Source: Plantago elongata (taxonomy: Eukaryota > Streptophyta > Magnoliopsida > Lamiales > Plantaginaceae). Taken from it: 64,000 bases of DNA. The position numbers and the translations under genes were made by a program. The notes under the pieces were generated by a model. That model ran no database searches, was not told the DNA's origin, and worked only from the letters and a program-made list of their open reading frames with translations. Shown here piece after piece: positions 36,209 to 50,398 of the stretch (its first letter is position 1; every line of letters starts with the position of its first letter). The stretch is from positions 1 to 64,000 of the forward strand of contig JAYMSP010000104.1 of the NCBI GenBank assembly GCA_036897095.1, in the 5' to 3' direction.

Positions 36209-39200
36209 ATAACTCTACTTTATATTTGTTTATTTGCCTTCCCTAACTAAAAGATAAATTGGTAAAGTGTCACGCTTTATTAGAATTGTATATAAAAAAG
36301 TATAATAGTACTTATATACCTAAAATTATAAAAATTTTTAAAGTAAATGTAAGTGCATGCTACATAATTTAGATAGGCATATACTAACAACACGAGAAAA
36401 ACATAGAACACGATTGGTGGAAGGTAATAAACTAGAGCATATCATAGTAACTTATATTATAAATGCTTAACTTATAGAGTTCCTTATCAAGTATGGGTAT
36501 GAAGGTTTTAGTCTACCTATAACCTAGAAATTATCGGTATTTCTTCTCGTAATTGATTGCTCAAAAAGGGCCTAAATGTAGGGTTTCTGTTTTTCTCTTA
36601 ACTTAAGTTAAGAAGGTATTCCAAAACGGGTAAATCGGATGCTCGTAAGCAGTCAAAGTCATGTTTTCTTAGTTTCCTCCGTCACAAGTTCTTGGAAAAT
36701 AGAAAAAGGAATAGTACACTGTAGCTAATTAGTGAGGAGAGTCATGACTTAATCTTCTAAATAGAATTTCTTAAATAAGCTACTAGGGAAGAAGTATTCT
36801 TTTTTGATAAAAATCTAAGCGCAGGTTCATTGAATTAGAAGTATTAGATCCATAATATATTCTCTTAGGTACAATAGAATATTCATCACAAAAAACTATA
36901 AGGAAACGCTATTCGTTATGTAATTATTTAAAAAGATCTAAAAGAAAGACTATTCCATGCTAAAAGGATATCCTGACTCTCGTATGTGAATTGATAGATT
37001 TAGATTTCTAACTTAGTAGACTAAAATAGGCACGAGACTCCATTAAAAATTTGCTAGAGCTGAGTACTTAGAAATGTATAATAAAGAGGGAATTCTTTAT
37101 TAAGATGCTTTTTCTGTTTCTACAAGTATTCTATAAATTTCGTTAAAGAAAAACAACATTGCTCTGAGAATTCATGTACAACTTAATTAAGAAGATCTAG
37201 TACCCTTAGAAAGGAAGGCTTTAATCAACTAGCAAAAGGGTTTACTTAGCTTTTAGATATTTAGGTTTTTCCTTTACAAAGTATATGGGTGTCCGATAAA
37301 CGAGTTACTTTGAATCCTTGCGTTCTCTAGTAAGTGCTACAGATGCATGCTCTAATGAAATAATGTATTCTAGGTAATCCTTAATAAAAAGATGTGGGTT
37401 TTCATAACAAGGTATAATTAAACTATAATGTAGTCAGTATGTGGTGTATTACCCTTAGTTGTAATAAATTAGTTCAAGTAGAGAACATAAAGTAGAGAAA
37501 AGTTAAAATTAAACCTGTAGTAATCCTTGCAAGTTCCTTCGTAGTCTTTTAAGACCTCATATCAAATAGTGTTAGATACTTTGCATACTTAGTAGTGATA
37601 GTGCAATAAATAAGTAATTCCTACCCAGACTAACATTGTTTTTATCTGAGCAAGGCATGCTTATTTCTTATACTAGACATAGTTCTTTTGGATGTACATT
37701 TCTACATTTTACAATACAAGGGAAACAAACTCTTTCTAGCATTCTACACGTATAGCTTTTTTCTACTATAACTCTACTCTAACAGAATCTAATTATCAAT
37801 GAAATAGTTTCTATTGTGTACTTAAGAAATGGACTTGTACTTAAGCAAAGAGAGAACTAACTTACTTAAAATAAATTTGTTAGACTGAGTAAAGACTCCT
37901 TTTAGAATAGTTGCTGTCTGTCGTGAAGACAAGAAGCAATGAATAAGTTAGAGATGAAAGAGCAAAGACTGCGTAGTATACAACAAACTACAAGCAACTT
38001 TAGATAGAATACTACGTATTTTTATTTTTTATGACCCTACTTAAGTATATAGGAGAATTTTCCTCTATATACCTTTGCTGAAGCTTACTAACTTAACTGA
38101 ATTAAGAGAAGTTGTTCGTACCCATTCCTCTCTACCCGGGGACTGTAGAGTTTGTCTATTTTTAACATGATCTGTTAAGGGAATTGAATAGATACTACTT
38201 TGACTATTATGTAACATCCAATTCTTGTTTTTCAAGTAATGCTTTGGAAGGGAAATCCAAGTTGCTTGCTTTTTACTACTAGGGAAAGCTTTGTCGTTTT
38301 TAGGAATTTAGATAAAAACATATAAGCTAAAGAAGTAAGCTTGTGTATTTTTACTAGCGACGAACCGAATCTACTTTTTATAAAGTAAATACTAATCATC
38401 TACAAAAGTATGTTATATAAACGTATTTTATAGAGCGAGAAGCCTAACACAAATAATTCAATGAGGTTTGTTTATTACATGCATATATTCTCGAATATTA
38501 GCAAAGGTTATGTATGTTATCTGCTTCTTTAATTTAGCACTTTAATATAGTTATATTTTTTTAATAATCTTACAAATAGAGTTTCTTATTCTTAATAGGA
38601 TTAAGAGGAGCAAATATCTTAGATAGAATTCTAGATTTAAAAAGAAAGAGTATTTCTTTACGTGTGTATATACACTTGTGCTAATTATATATAGATACTA
38701 CATGATATTGAAGCCCTTCTCTTGTCTTATGTTCATGGAATAATATACCACAGTTGTCTCACGATTCATTACTAAATTAACTTAGTAATTTTATAATAGC
38801 AATTAGAACCTCGTCAAGGTACATTGAACAAAGAAAAACATGCTACAACCAAGCACGTTATGAATGAGAGTATCTTAGATTTATTACTTATTTTTTACTA
38901 CAAACAACTTAAAATTATTTTTCCTTCGATAAAAAAGAACACTTATAAAAACGGAGTCTTAAAAGAAATTTACATGTAAAAATTTAATGAATAATAAAAA
39001 AATGTTATTCAAAAAAATAATACTTAAGATAACCAGTTCTAAAATAAATAGGGGCAATTCCCTTCAAACTCTTTATTAAGCAGGTTGCTTATATTATGTA
39101 ATTGCTTCATGGCATCTGATATCATCTTAGATAAGATATCAATCATGCTTGTTATTAGTAATAATTGTATAAATAAATAAGACCAGCCTTTAACTTTAAG

Positions 39201-39529
39201 TTTCTAAGAACAAAGTAAATCATGGTGAGTACTTGTATATTCTGTGTATATGTCATAGCATGAATGGATAGATATAGCCAACAATTAAAAATTTTCAATA
39301 AATAATAAGTTCTAACACTGTGTATTTAATGTATTAAGAAAAACAAACAAGAGATAAAATAAATATAATGTGGAGCCAAATTTCGTAAATCAAGTTTTAT
39401 TTTAAATATAGAAATGCATGAATCTAAGCATCTTTTGATATTTATAAGTTCTTTTTGCATGGAATTCAATTAGATTATATAGTCAATAGCATATCATATA
39501 ACTTAAAACATGTATACTACACGTATAGC

Positions 39530-39551
39530 ACAATTATATATATATAATTGT
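39530..39551. repeat. Perfect 22-bp palindrome
   Basis: ACAATTATATA followed directly by its own complement, with no loop. Being made of A and T with a TA core it could arise from a microsatellite, but the CAATT/AATTG ends make it more than a plain (TA)n run. It could extrude as a cruciform. No function can be read from it. Confidence 0.8.
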
Positions 39552-40276
39552 ATTAATTTATCTTATAGAAATCAGGATGGCGCTAAACATGTTAGTCACT
39601 TCTTTAGTAACTAATTGGGAATATTCTTACTCTACTAGCTCTATAACTCTATGAAAGGATGAAATTAAGAAGATCTCCTTAAATAAAGTATGTCTTTTTT
39701 TATGTAGTTACATTACTATGTATTATGGTTTACTTTAATATTCCAAGCGTGCCCTTTTCTAATACTATTTACATCAATTTATATTTCACCCTGCAAGTTA
39801 TGCTCATAATTTTCCAAAGTATTGGCTTAGTTTAAATTATAAGGGTATTTAAGTAAGTAACTTTACAAGGGTTCCTTATATAAAACAACAAAGAGCACAA
39901 CTTTTCATGAGGTATATCATAGTATACTATAAAAATTTAAGTATGTTCCTACTTACTGTATGTAATATTTTATTTTTTAGCTTTGCTCTACTAAATCTGT
40001 ACCTATTAAAGAGGAATCATCATGCATAGGTATTGTCCTTTATAAACTTATGTTCCTGTTAGACGAATATCGGCATTACTAGGTAATAGTCTATTTTATT
40101 ATAGTCATAATAATTATTTAAAATATTAAGCAATTTTTTCTCTATTATCTTTTTATAGAAAATATATTATTAAGAGCATACCTAATAACTGAAAACTATA
40201 GTTTCTATTTGAAACAGGTGTCAAGAAATATTTTCTAAAGGAAAAGGATGTTTGCCTTATCTTGCCTTATAATGTA

Positions 40277-40294
40277 ATATATATATATATATAT
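40277..40294. repeat. (AT)9 microsatellite
   Basis: An uninterrupted AT dinucleotide run, the longest noticed in the window. Similar but shorter runs occur at 12884-12899, 41093-41108 and 56552-56566. Confidence 0.9.
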
Positions 40295-41320
40295 TTCTAA
40301 TAATTTAACCTAACTTTTTACTAGTAAGAAAATAGGATGTGCACTAGATCTTTTTTATTAACTAATCAATTCATAAGTTACGTCCTTATAAATAGATGAC
40401 TCCTTTGAGTTAGTTAAATAGAATTAGGTACCTTTTCTTTACGTATAGAAAGGGTACTGCCTCTCATAAGAACTAAGTACTTATGACTTGAAAATTCTTC
40501 ATTCTAGTAGCAGATATACTTCCCTAGTGTATTATAACTAAAGTCTGTATTTACACTTATTAATAGGGAGCCTTTAGAAGTATGCTCTTCCATAATTGAG
40601 TGATACCTTAATATACATATATTCTAGACGACTTATATACGTAATTTATACACTACTACTAATTATTTAAAGGAGTACTTTCACTTAGCTCCTTATAAAT
40701 TATAAAAGATTAGGTGCATCAAGGAGAAAGCTCTTGCCTAGTAACAAGTACTTTCTTACTTTTATAATATTCTAGCCTCTTATATATTCATATTATACAT
40801 TTTAATAGTAGGTTCTTAAGTGTAACCTCCCTTTTATTTTTATAAAAATATGCAACTTTTTTTTAAACACATTCTTTAGCAATAGAAAAATATGTCGTAT
40901 AGATCCCTAGGGTATACCCTTAAAAAGGGTACTTTAGAGTAATAAGTAATAAATGCTGTTAGCGTATCTCAATTAATTACTTCTATTTTTATTTATATAC
41001 CCTATCCTAGCCTAACAGAAGCTTACTGTTTTCTTCCCAGCCTTCATCGAGAATTTTAATTACTACTTTTTCTAGTTTGTGTTCATACTTTGATATATAT
41101 ATATATATTATCGATGAAATAAAAAGATCTACATACACCAGTGAAAGGGCGTTCTTTAATACTAAAACTAAACATTGGTTAGACAATCTTGTGCACAAAT
41201 TTTCTTATCATGACCGAAGATCTATTTTAGAATATATGACTCTTTACTGAATGTAGATTTATATAGAAAATGCTTTATAAAAATTCATAAACAAAGTAAG
41301 GAAATACTATTCTAACCTTT

Positions 41321-44300
41321 TCCTTTTCTGCTGGATACAAAATTGCGAAGTGACGCGGGTTCCTGAAAATGTATTACTGGAAATAAAATAAATAAGGGCA
41401 TGTAGAAAATAAAGACTTCCCTAGGTCATCAACCTAGAAATGAAATGATGAATCCCTCACCTATTTTTCCACTAAACGACTTAGACCTTTTCTCCCTATT
41501 CTTTACCGGGGTGTAGGAAAAAATAGTACAACTTAAAACGATCTCCATTCCCTATTGGGTCGGCAAGCCATCAATTTGTGTAAAAACAACTTGTTTGTCA
41601 AAGTTCGAAAATGGAATCCTTGTCCAATTGTTTTAGCCTTACTTTTTATTTCTAAGAATTTAAAAAAGGATACTATAAAATTATAGAAAAAAGAGAATGA
41701 ACATGTTCTTATTATCGAAAACAACAACGTATTTGATCGATGAAAGAAAGTAAGATTACCGAAGCGCAAGAAAGATATCTAAAGATATCTACGGGTGTAA
41801 GTAAGAGCAAAGACTAAATTAAAGCTAATAAAAACTAACTAGAAATGAAATCCAATATTGTTCTGCATAAGTTCTAAATTGAATATAAACTCTATATAGA
41901 TTCACAAGTAGTACCCTTAGCGGATCCTCTAACTTTTCTTCTTGTCAAGTTGTTTCAATTACGAACATTTTTTTGCTATTTTCAATTCTGGTAGAGTAAA
42001 GGAAGCTAGTTATTGGTTATCGGCCCGAAGAAGTGCAGAAAAAGTTTACCAAAACAATTAAGAATACTCCGCACACTTTTTCTTTTAATATTATATTAGA
42101 ATGACTTTGTATTGCTGTCAGAAGCTTTTGTAGAGGTATTGATTGAGTATTTCATCTAATTCAATATGTTTTAGTTTCCTCTCTTAGATACTTTCGTAAT
42201 AGTTGAAATCTCTGTGTTATTCATATGATAAGATGCTTATTGAGTACTGAACTAATATCTGGTTGTTCTTTAAAAAAATATGTAATGTAATAAAAAGAGT
42301 AGAAAAGACACACCAAATTCGTATTATTCGTATAGCGCTCGTTTACCAAAGATAAAAATCTAAATAAAAAGAAAGCATTTTTTTCGCTTCCTTAGTAAAT
42401 TCATTCTATAAATGTTAATGTGTTATAAATAATTAGAAATAAGAAAAGAGATAATTAAAGCAGCACCCTTTACTTGTAAATAAACTCAAATAGATTGCTA
42501 AAATTATAGAAATTGTTGTAGGATTGGTAAAGACTCATGTACTGAATTGAATGAAGTATAAATAATGTTTTTTCTACAAGATTCTTGTATTGTATGGGAA
42601 TTCCTTTAGACAAATAGACAAGACGTCGCTAACTTTTGGTACTGGGAAAGAGTTTCGTATGTTACCTAGAAAACTCATTTGGCATATTCGTGAATGTATT
42701 CCTTCCATAAAACACACTATATCTTCCTAAAATTTTCTAAAAAAAAAGTCCGTCGGTAGTTAAATGCATAAAAATAAGATTTTCTGAAATTTTATACCAC
42801 TCATCCTATACCTTTCTTCTTCCCATACTGTCACTTGTTATAATTCTATTAGTCTTTAGTAATTGTAGGAGTCACTTTTCTTTTATCGCCGCCTAGACTT
42901 TGCTTAGTATTATATACTTACTATGACCAAGAAAACTTTTCTGTTTTGTGTCTGTTTCTTCTTATACCCTTTGTATACGTTTGTGCTTTTGCTATCAGTA
43001 TCAGTGAGTTCTCTTTAACATAACGTACTAGGGAGTTTTTTCTTTTTTCTTGAAATTTTTTTGAGTTGAAGTAGAAAAAGAGCCTGTGCTGCTTTAATAC
43101 AACCTTTAAGAAATAAAATAAGAAATATAGTAGTTATACTTTTTTGCTAGAATTGAAAAGAATTTGTTTTGGGGCTACCTATTTTAAAGCAACTACAGTA
43201 GAGACTAGAGTATACGTGCTAATACGAAAACCTATTTCAAAATGTTGTATTTATGTACGTACACACTCTAAGTTCTAAATATGGTCTAACTACTTATTTC
43301 TGCCTTTTTATTATAGATTATAGACTGTTTTCGTCATAATACACCCGAATAAAAAGAGAAAGCGGTAAAAGTATTCCATGAAAGAGGAGTAGCATGGCAC
43401 ATATTTAAAGGAGAAATAGGAAGCCATGTTATCTATCGGAATCTGACGACTTCATAAAGTACCTTATGTTGATAGAATTCAAAGACTCGTTATGGAATAT
43501 GAAAAAGTGATAATGGATCACACCGATAAGATAAACGATTTCTTCTCAGCTTAAAAGTCATAATTCTAGTGCTATTGGTAGTTAAGTAGATCGAAATACA
43601 TTAATTATTAACTAGGCCTTCTATCTATGTCTAAGTTTTCGGAGAGAGTAATTTGACAACTTTGTATTTGTTATAAATAGTTTTTTGTTGATTTAGGGAA
43701 CCTTTCTTTTGTAATCGCTAGAACCTAACCTATACAAAGAACTTCCCTCGTTCCTGCACCAACTATTATAAGGTTTGAATTTGAATACAGTAAAGTACGT
43801 GACTACAACCCAGTTTTCATCACTACTATACTTTACTTTTACATGATACATAATAGACGTGATTAGGAAGGAGTTTCCTCGTCATTAGAAATAATTTTTC
43901 TATGTCTGTTTCATTTTGACAAGATATTACACTAAACTAATTAAAGGTCTAGAAAGTCCTTCGTGTACTTTCCCAACTCATTCTTTAGAAAAGAAAGTGC
44001 TCTTTGGGCCTAATATGGAAGTAATTGTTTAGAACTAATTAATGTTGCTGGTTACGAATTCATGGCACTCTTTTTGCTTCTCCAGTTTATTTTGAGTCCT
44101 TTTTTCTCTTGAATTGTCTTTTCTACCTAGATTTTGTTTTTCATCGTGTATGTGAGAGATGGCTCTTTTCGGTTGTAATTTGAAGGTATAGTTTCTAACG
44201 GCGCATAAGTATGAATAAAAAGAATAAAAACGAAAGTTAATATTTCGGATACACGCATTCTCTAAAATAGATTATTATTTATTAACAACACCGTATATCT

Positions 44301-45870
44301 GTAAACTTTTAAAAGTAAAGAAGGATGTAACTCCTAACAACCAAGATGACAGAAATCGACTGCCTATAATATAATAAAAGTAGAACAAAGGTATTGGTAT
44401 AGACACACCGTATGAGCAGAAATAAGAAAATTTATTTCTTAAGTCTGACAAAATGTAGTAGGATAAATAATGTGGAAAACTTTACAACACAACATGGAAT
44501 AATTTCTTTTTCTGAGTTTAGAAGTAAGTTCAGTCGGTAAGTAGTACATACTACAAGCTTAATTAAGCATAAGAGTTGAAAGAATTTCCCTCGTAAACTT
44601 TATCTAGCATGCGAGAACAGTCTAGAATCTTTTATATCGAATTGTATTCCTTGACAAGATTCGTGCTTCTATGTGAACCTTTTCCCTTCTGTATTTTATT
44701 TTCGTTTTTCCTTTCTCTATCATTAGATACGCCTATTGCTTTTTATGTATTGTATTAGTGACTCTTTTTTGGATTGGAATTTGTGGTTGGAAGGCCAGAG
44801 CCTTTAGGTAAAGCATTTACTTATACTATATAAAAAAGGTAACTTACAAAAAAGAATTGAGAGAGAGGATTTATACCTAAATTCACATTATTTTCTAGGG
44901 GATATAAATATGTACTTTTTTCATACTATATAAAATAACCCTTAGAAGGACTAATGAAATCTAATGTCCTGGAAATAGAAAATAAGCAAGCAATATTTAT
45001 AAATAATGCACTGTTGAAGAAATAACTCCGCTCTTTCGTGTCTTATGTTTTTCGTCTTAACCATTTCATTTGATTTAGGATTTTTCTTTTTGTTTGAGTT
45101 GACATTTATTTCATCCAGCATTTTCATTCCATTTACTGGTGGGTTATATGGTGAGGGCAGTAGGAAATATTAACTATAATCGTTTTTTATGTTGACATGG
45201 CAAAATACTAAAAAATAAATATTTTTTTCGGGGCCTTTTTTCGTATCTACAAAAAAGATGAAAGATAGAACTTAAGTTAAGGAGGATAAGTCCCATGCTA
45301 ATCTTCTTACATAAAAATATAGAATTGGGTTTTATTATGACTAACTTCTCTAATATACCTCTAATAATTTAATAAATAGAATAGAAAAAAGAGAATACAT
45401 ACAGCAATTTGTAATATTTGTAATAAATGATCTCTATCTTTCCACTATAAAGCACAAAGGAAGATAAAAAGAATCAATATCAAGTAAGTCAACTACATGA
45501 CTTCAGCTGGAAACAAAAATTTTGGGGGGAAATAGACTACCGAGTAGACATAGCTTGAAGCACATCGACACGTTTTTGGGGGGGTACACTTGTATTAGAA
45601 AAAGGATTCCCTTGTAAACATAAAGGAATAGGATATATGAATATTTCTATCTTTGCATTGCTTTCTATGCAGCAAGCAAGTCATATGATCTAATCCAAAC
45701 TATTTATTAAAAAGAGTCTACCAGAATGAATAGTAGGAAAAGGAGTGCATGGAATACTAGATGGTTCTTAGACGCAGACAACCAAAAAAGTAGATAATAT
45801 GCGAAAACTCCTACTACAAAGGAAACTGAAATGAAAACGACTCAAAAAGAAATAATAAGAGTTATAAGTG
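41321..45870. other. AT-rich gene-free tract
   Basis: A stretch with more even dinucleotide use (TA/AT about 1.1 in the lines counted near 44.7 kb), including a slightly GC-richer patch at 41330-41600. The minus frame 41533-41769 (78 codons) is hydrophobic and basic and not recognised. Except for that frame, no open reading frame over 60 codons appears in 4.5 kb. Nothing else seen. Confidence 0.55.
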
Positions 45871-48800
45871 TTAATTATCAAGTACACTTAAGGAAGGATG
45901 ATAAAGGACTCTATCTCTTATATATATATATTAAGAGAAATTTTCCCCATTCTCCCTTAACAAGCGTACTGTGCTTTTTTATGGGAGGATCCTATTTTAT
46001 TTATTAACAAATAATGACTTATATGACGCGCTTTTGAGTTCATGAGGAGTCTTGCTTTTACAAACTAGAATATTTGTGTACAAGAAAAATGTCATTATAG
46101 TACGTTCTCTTAATCTACCTTAAAAATTAATAAAGTATGGTTATGGTAAAGCTCTTTCTTATATTTCTATAAACAAGAGAGGAGTACACTTCCCCTCTTA
46201 AATTTAAAGTATTACATTCTAGGGTATCTTATTTTGTTGTAGTAAGTATTGCTCTTGTATAAATAAGTCTATTGAAAAAGTAGGTCTACCCAATAAGTTA
46301 CTTAAACAATCTGCTATTTAAGCTATTAGTAATAAATAGTAATAAAGGGTATATTCTTTCTCTAAATTTATTAGAAATAAGATAAGTCGCTCCTATTCTC
46401 TCTTAAGTAATAAAACATAAAAATTTTTGTAAGTTAGACTACACTTCCCTTTATAATTAGATTTAAGTAAGCTGCTTTATAACACTCCTCAAGTATACTA
46501 AGAAAGATATGTAAGATAAAGTGCAGGAGGCTTCTCTAAGCAATCTAGTATACAGATTCTTTAGAAGAGTATGCAATGGATTTAGTCACTCTCTTTATAA
46601 TAAAGTATAAAGGGTAATTCAAAGTAACTAACGTATCTAAGTGAAAGGGCCTCTTCTCTTAAGTAACCCCTAACAAATAATAGTTCGTAAAAGGCAACTC
46701 TCTTTTCTATGTTAAGGTTATATCTGGAGTAAGTCCTCTCTATTTACCAAGTAATGCATTAAAATTTTTAATAAAATTTAATGCATTTAAATTTAAAGTA
46801 GCACTCTCTAAATATAGTATGCTAAAGATTTAGTAATTCACTCTATTAGAGCTACTTTCTACTTTATAAAGATAAAGGGCTAAGAGACGTATCCTTCTTA
46901 TATATTTAAGAATCTTCTGCCTAGAGAGTCGCTAAAGTACTAGAGTAAACAAAAGCAGCGTAAGTCCTTATACGATATAAAATTATACTTAAGGGCTAGA
47001 AATCCATTACTAGTAATCAATAATTTAGACTTTATTAGTAATTTATACTAAGAGAATGCTCCTTCTTAAAGACAACTTTATAAAATAATGAATGACAGAG
47101 TACTATCTTGCGCAAACTATAATTGTGTACTGAAGAATTCACTAGAGCTTTTTCTAAGAGTGTAAGTGTCCATTATAAATTATAGTATGAATCTCTATAA
47201 GATGAAGGGGTTTATTTTCTTTAAAACTCGAGTACTTAAATGATTCGCTATGAAACAAGATAGTGATACGTATCTCTCATCTTAAGTATACTATAACTTA
47301 CCTTTCATAAGATATGAAATACTAAAGCCTTGCTTAATAAAATATAGTGCGTAGGGAAGCTCCTTCTTCTTCACTATATTTCTTAGTGAAGTAATTCTCG
47401 CTAAATATTATGCAGTGAAATTAATACCTCTGAGCTTTTAAGAAGGGTATTCTATCCTATCATTTGCTTCATCTAGGGAACTTGGTAGAGGGATCTCCAT
47501 TATAAAAGAAATAGTATACTATTACATAAGATAGAGCCGTATTATGAAGAAACTATAGTACTTAAGCCATACTTATTATAATGAAGAAGAGAACTCCCTT
47601 TGCATAAATAAATCTATTTAGCTATGTATACTCCCTTACTTTATTTAATCTCTAAATTGCAACCATTTTCTATAACGAATATAAAAAATGCGCACCTAGT
47701 AGATATACTTTAAAGAAGAGGAGAAAAGTACTTATTAAGTGCCTCTTGAATAATTTCATGAAGTTTCTATAGAATAAAATATCTTCTTTCCTTTATAGTT
47801 CAAGCATTAAGTGTGCTAAAGTAATTGACTTCTATTAGGTGACAAAATTATATTTTGTATAATAACTAAGACTTAGTATTCTTCTTTCTTAGCAATCAAT
47901 ATATTTAAAACATTGTTAAATTATGGCTTCTTAGATCACTAAAAAGGAAAGGGCTTATTCTTTATCTCTTTCAAATATAATTCAAGTGCTTATAAGGAAG
48001 AAATGGGGTAGCATAAAGTATAGTACCTTCTTTAGTGTACTCACTACATACTTGTACAGTCTAAGAAAAGCTTCCCCTTTATTCCCTTTATTTAATAATC
48101 AAGTTATGTAAGATACAATTATTTTATACACTTTTATAAATTATGAAGTATACTTAGGCTCTTGCATACTTATGTAAGGGGAAATTCTTTAAACTGATAA
48201 TATAGGAAAGATAACTACTTTAGTCCACAAACGACAGGACGCTAGTGTACTAAGGTATCTGCCTTTCTTTTAGGTAATACTCTTTATAAATGTGTTAAGT
48301 AACTCTCTATTAGTCTAAGTAAAGAGAAGTACTACCCCTTTCCTATTTTTATTGTGAAGCATATTGAGTAAACCTTCTGGCATTCTTCTTTAACAACTAT
48401 AGTTCTTTAAAATATCCTCCTCTAAAGTGCAAGTCAAAGCATTCCTACCTTAATAAGTTTAGCCTAATAATTGGTTTTTTATAAATTACATTTTTAGTAA
48501 TATAGATACTTTATTAGTTGAAGAGTCAAGTAAACAAGTTAGCTGTAAAGACTTTGTATGTATAATAACTGCTTTGACTTGTAAGTGTGTAAAACAAGTA
48601 CATTCTACCCTATATAAGATAAGAGCTATCACTTATGCCTGCTATTTACATAAAAATATTAGAGTAATAGAGTATTTCACACTAACCTTGAGCTATCTAT
48701 AACATAATTCTATTAGTAAATAATAAGTTAAGAAAGATTTCTTCTCTCGTATATTGCAGCGCTAAGAGTTTAATATATAGTCAAATAGTCAGCAATTAAT

Positions 48801-49090
48801 TAATACCCTTATACGTAGCTAACTTGTAGTACTTAGTACTTTATAGAGGAGAGGAAATCTATTAATGTATGCTTGTATTTGCCTTTATAAAGATATGATA
48901 CTAGTGTATACTACTTGAATAATAAGGTCTTACTTAATTTTGTTAAAAAAGAAGGGGTTGTCTAATACTAACTAGTATACAAAAGTGCTATACATTAACC
49001 CTAAAGAAAACGTGTGTATTTATCTAGAATACATTAACTAAGAAGGGGTGATTCCCCTTCTATACTCTTGATACTCTATCTATCTTTTGT
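45870..49090. repeat. TA-enriched decayed tract with quasi-periodic CTCTTTATAA motif
   Basis: A 3.2-kb block with the same TA-rich, CA/TG-poor make-up as 21.9-31.9 kb and no frame over 60 codons. A pyrimidine word followed by TATAA or TTAAG recurs about every 40-60 bases: 46441-46460, 46587-46606, 46645, 46695, 46802, 46840, 46885, 47056-47070 and 47357, each usually followed within 10-25 bases by AAGTA or AGTATA. The spacing is irregular, so this is a loose or very old tandem array at best. The right edge near 49090 is fairly sharp; the left edge near 45870 less so. Confidence 0.4.
46752..46788. repeat. Near-perfect inverted repeat
   Basis: TAATGCATTAAAATTTT is followed after four bases by AAAATTTAATGCATT, its complement apart from one extra A in the left arm. 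The arms of about 15 bases would form a stable hairpin. It sits inside the TA-enriched tract at the place where the ~50-base motif spacing is broken. Confidence 0.75.
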
Positions 49091-50340
49091 TTAGTATGGA
49101 TTCACTGGAAAGGATCCAGTAAACCATATAAAGGAAGGTAGACAATCAAATAGAAAGTAAACAACCCTGAAGAGAGATACCCTCCCAGAACTCACTAATA
49201 CAGTTCCATCTCCTACCCTACTATCATGTCTAGTTTTGGTGCAAATAAGCCAATTCACTAAGCAAGTGTACTAAAAATCGGTTAATTTCTTGGAATGCTC
49301 ATAAAAATCCAGAAAGGTGTATATTTATTGAGTTATCACATCTGTTTTTTTTTACATAGGTTCGAATGCATAGATTTTTTAATCTATATAATATCTTTAT
49401 TTACGTGTGATGGTTGTTTAATCTTTATTAATTGCAATACTCTTACTTAGAAATTTTGGCTTAGCTTTCTTCTGCCCCATTCCTAAGTAATACTTGTTAT
49501 GAACACTCGGCTGTACATACGACGTGCTCTATACTATAAATTTTTGTTATATTGGTTTTACACCTCATTGCGTACTAGCACAACAAAGAGAGACTTTGGA
49601 TATTTATAGAAGAGAAAATCATTGTATTTAGAGAAGAAATGAATGGAAACTATAGTCTTTTGTGCTATGGAATACTATTTATTAGTATGTCACACATCCT
49701 ATACTAGACTGTTTGCTTGTAACTTATAATAAAAGGAATTTAGAAATGATTAGAAATAAGGGATTCTACTTTTTATTTTAGTCAATTGCATGCACAGTTA
49801 CCAAGCAAGAGTTGTTGCGAAGGGCCTACAAAAACGTAAAACTTATTATTAGTAATACTCAAGTCTACCTTCTCTATATTTGGCTGATTTCCATGCAAAG
49901 TTCGGATTGTTTGTTTGTCCAGTTTCTATTTATTTTCTCTCTATCAAACTTCCATCCTTTCTCTACCTTTTTGGTCAAATCTTAGGTGTCATCTTCCTTA
50001 TTATCTTCTTTTCTGGGGGTTGGTAGAATGCTCGAATCTTTACTTTGCAGATGAAAATATAAATTGGAAATTAGATAGGGTATTGTAATTTGGAAGTGTT
50101 AAATCCCATTTAGCGCAGTTTAGTCAGTTTATATTCCTTTCGAATCAATATGTCAATTCAGAATTTTCTAAAATTATCTATAAAGGAACTAGTATACTCA
50201 ATGAACGGCTAGAGAAGAATTCAATATTATATATAATCACCTAGCACAAAAATATAAAATGATAACAAGAGAATACAAAGGTAAGGTAAAAAAGTAAGAT
50301 TTCAACAGATGACAGGCCCCTTAGCTATTTGAAATCATAC
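49091..50340. other. AT-rich gene-free stretch
   Basis: Composition returns to ordinary AT-rich DNA. An imperfect hairpin at about 49096-49132 (ATGGATTCACTGG against CCAGTAAACCAT) lies just at the border with the TA-enriched tract, as an element terminus might. No gene seen. Confidence 0.5.
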
Positions 50341-50398
50341 GTGCTAATTAAGCTGGGAAACTTCCTCAGCCACTTCTAAAGGAAGACAGACTAAGTGG

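Larger units (their letters stand above)
36210..41320. other. AT-rich gene-free tract with palindromes
   Basis: No gene recognised. Composition is AT-rich with moderate TA excess that becomes strong from about 40400 to 40950, where the CTCC-CTTTTAT-type words of the 21.9-31.9 kb tract reappear (for example at about 40680 and 40825). A perfect palindrome lies at 39530-39551 and (AT)n runs at 40277-40294 and 41093-41108. Confidence 0.5.

Noticed and set aside
45870-49090. Possible LTR or DNA transposon inferred from TA-rich block edges
   Set aside because: I found no terminal repeats, target duplication or recognisable element protein, so no family is named; only the composition supports an old repeat.
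49355-49380. AGGTTCGAATGC word suggesting another tRNA T-arm
   Set aside because: Preceded by a T run and with no pairing stems; a lone T-loop word is expected by chance.
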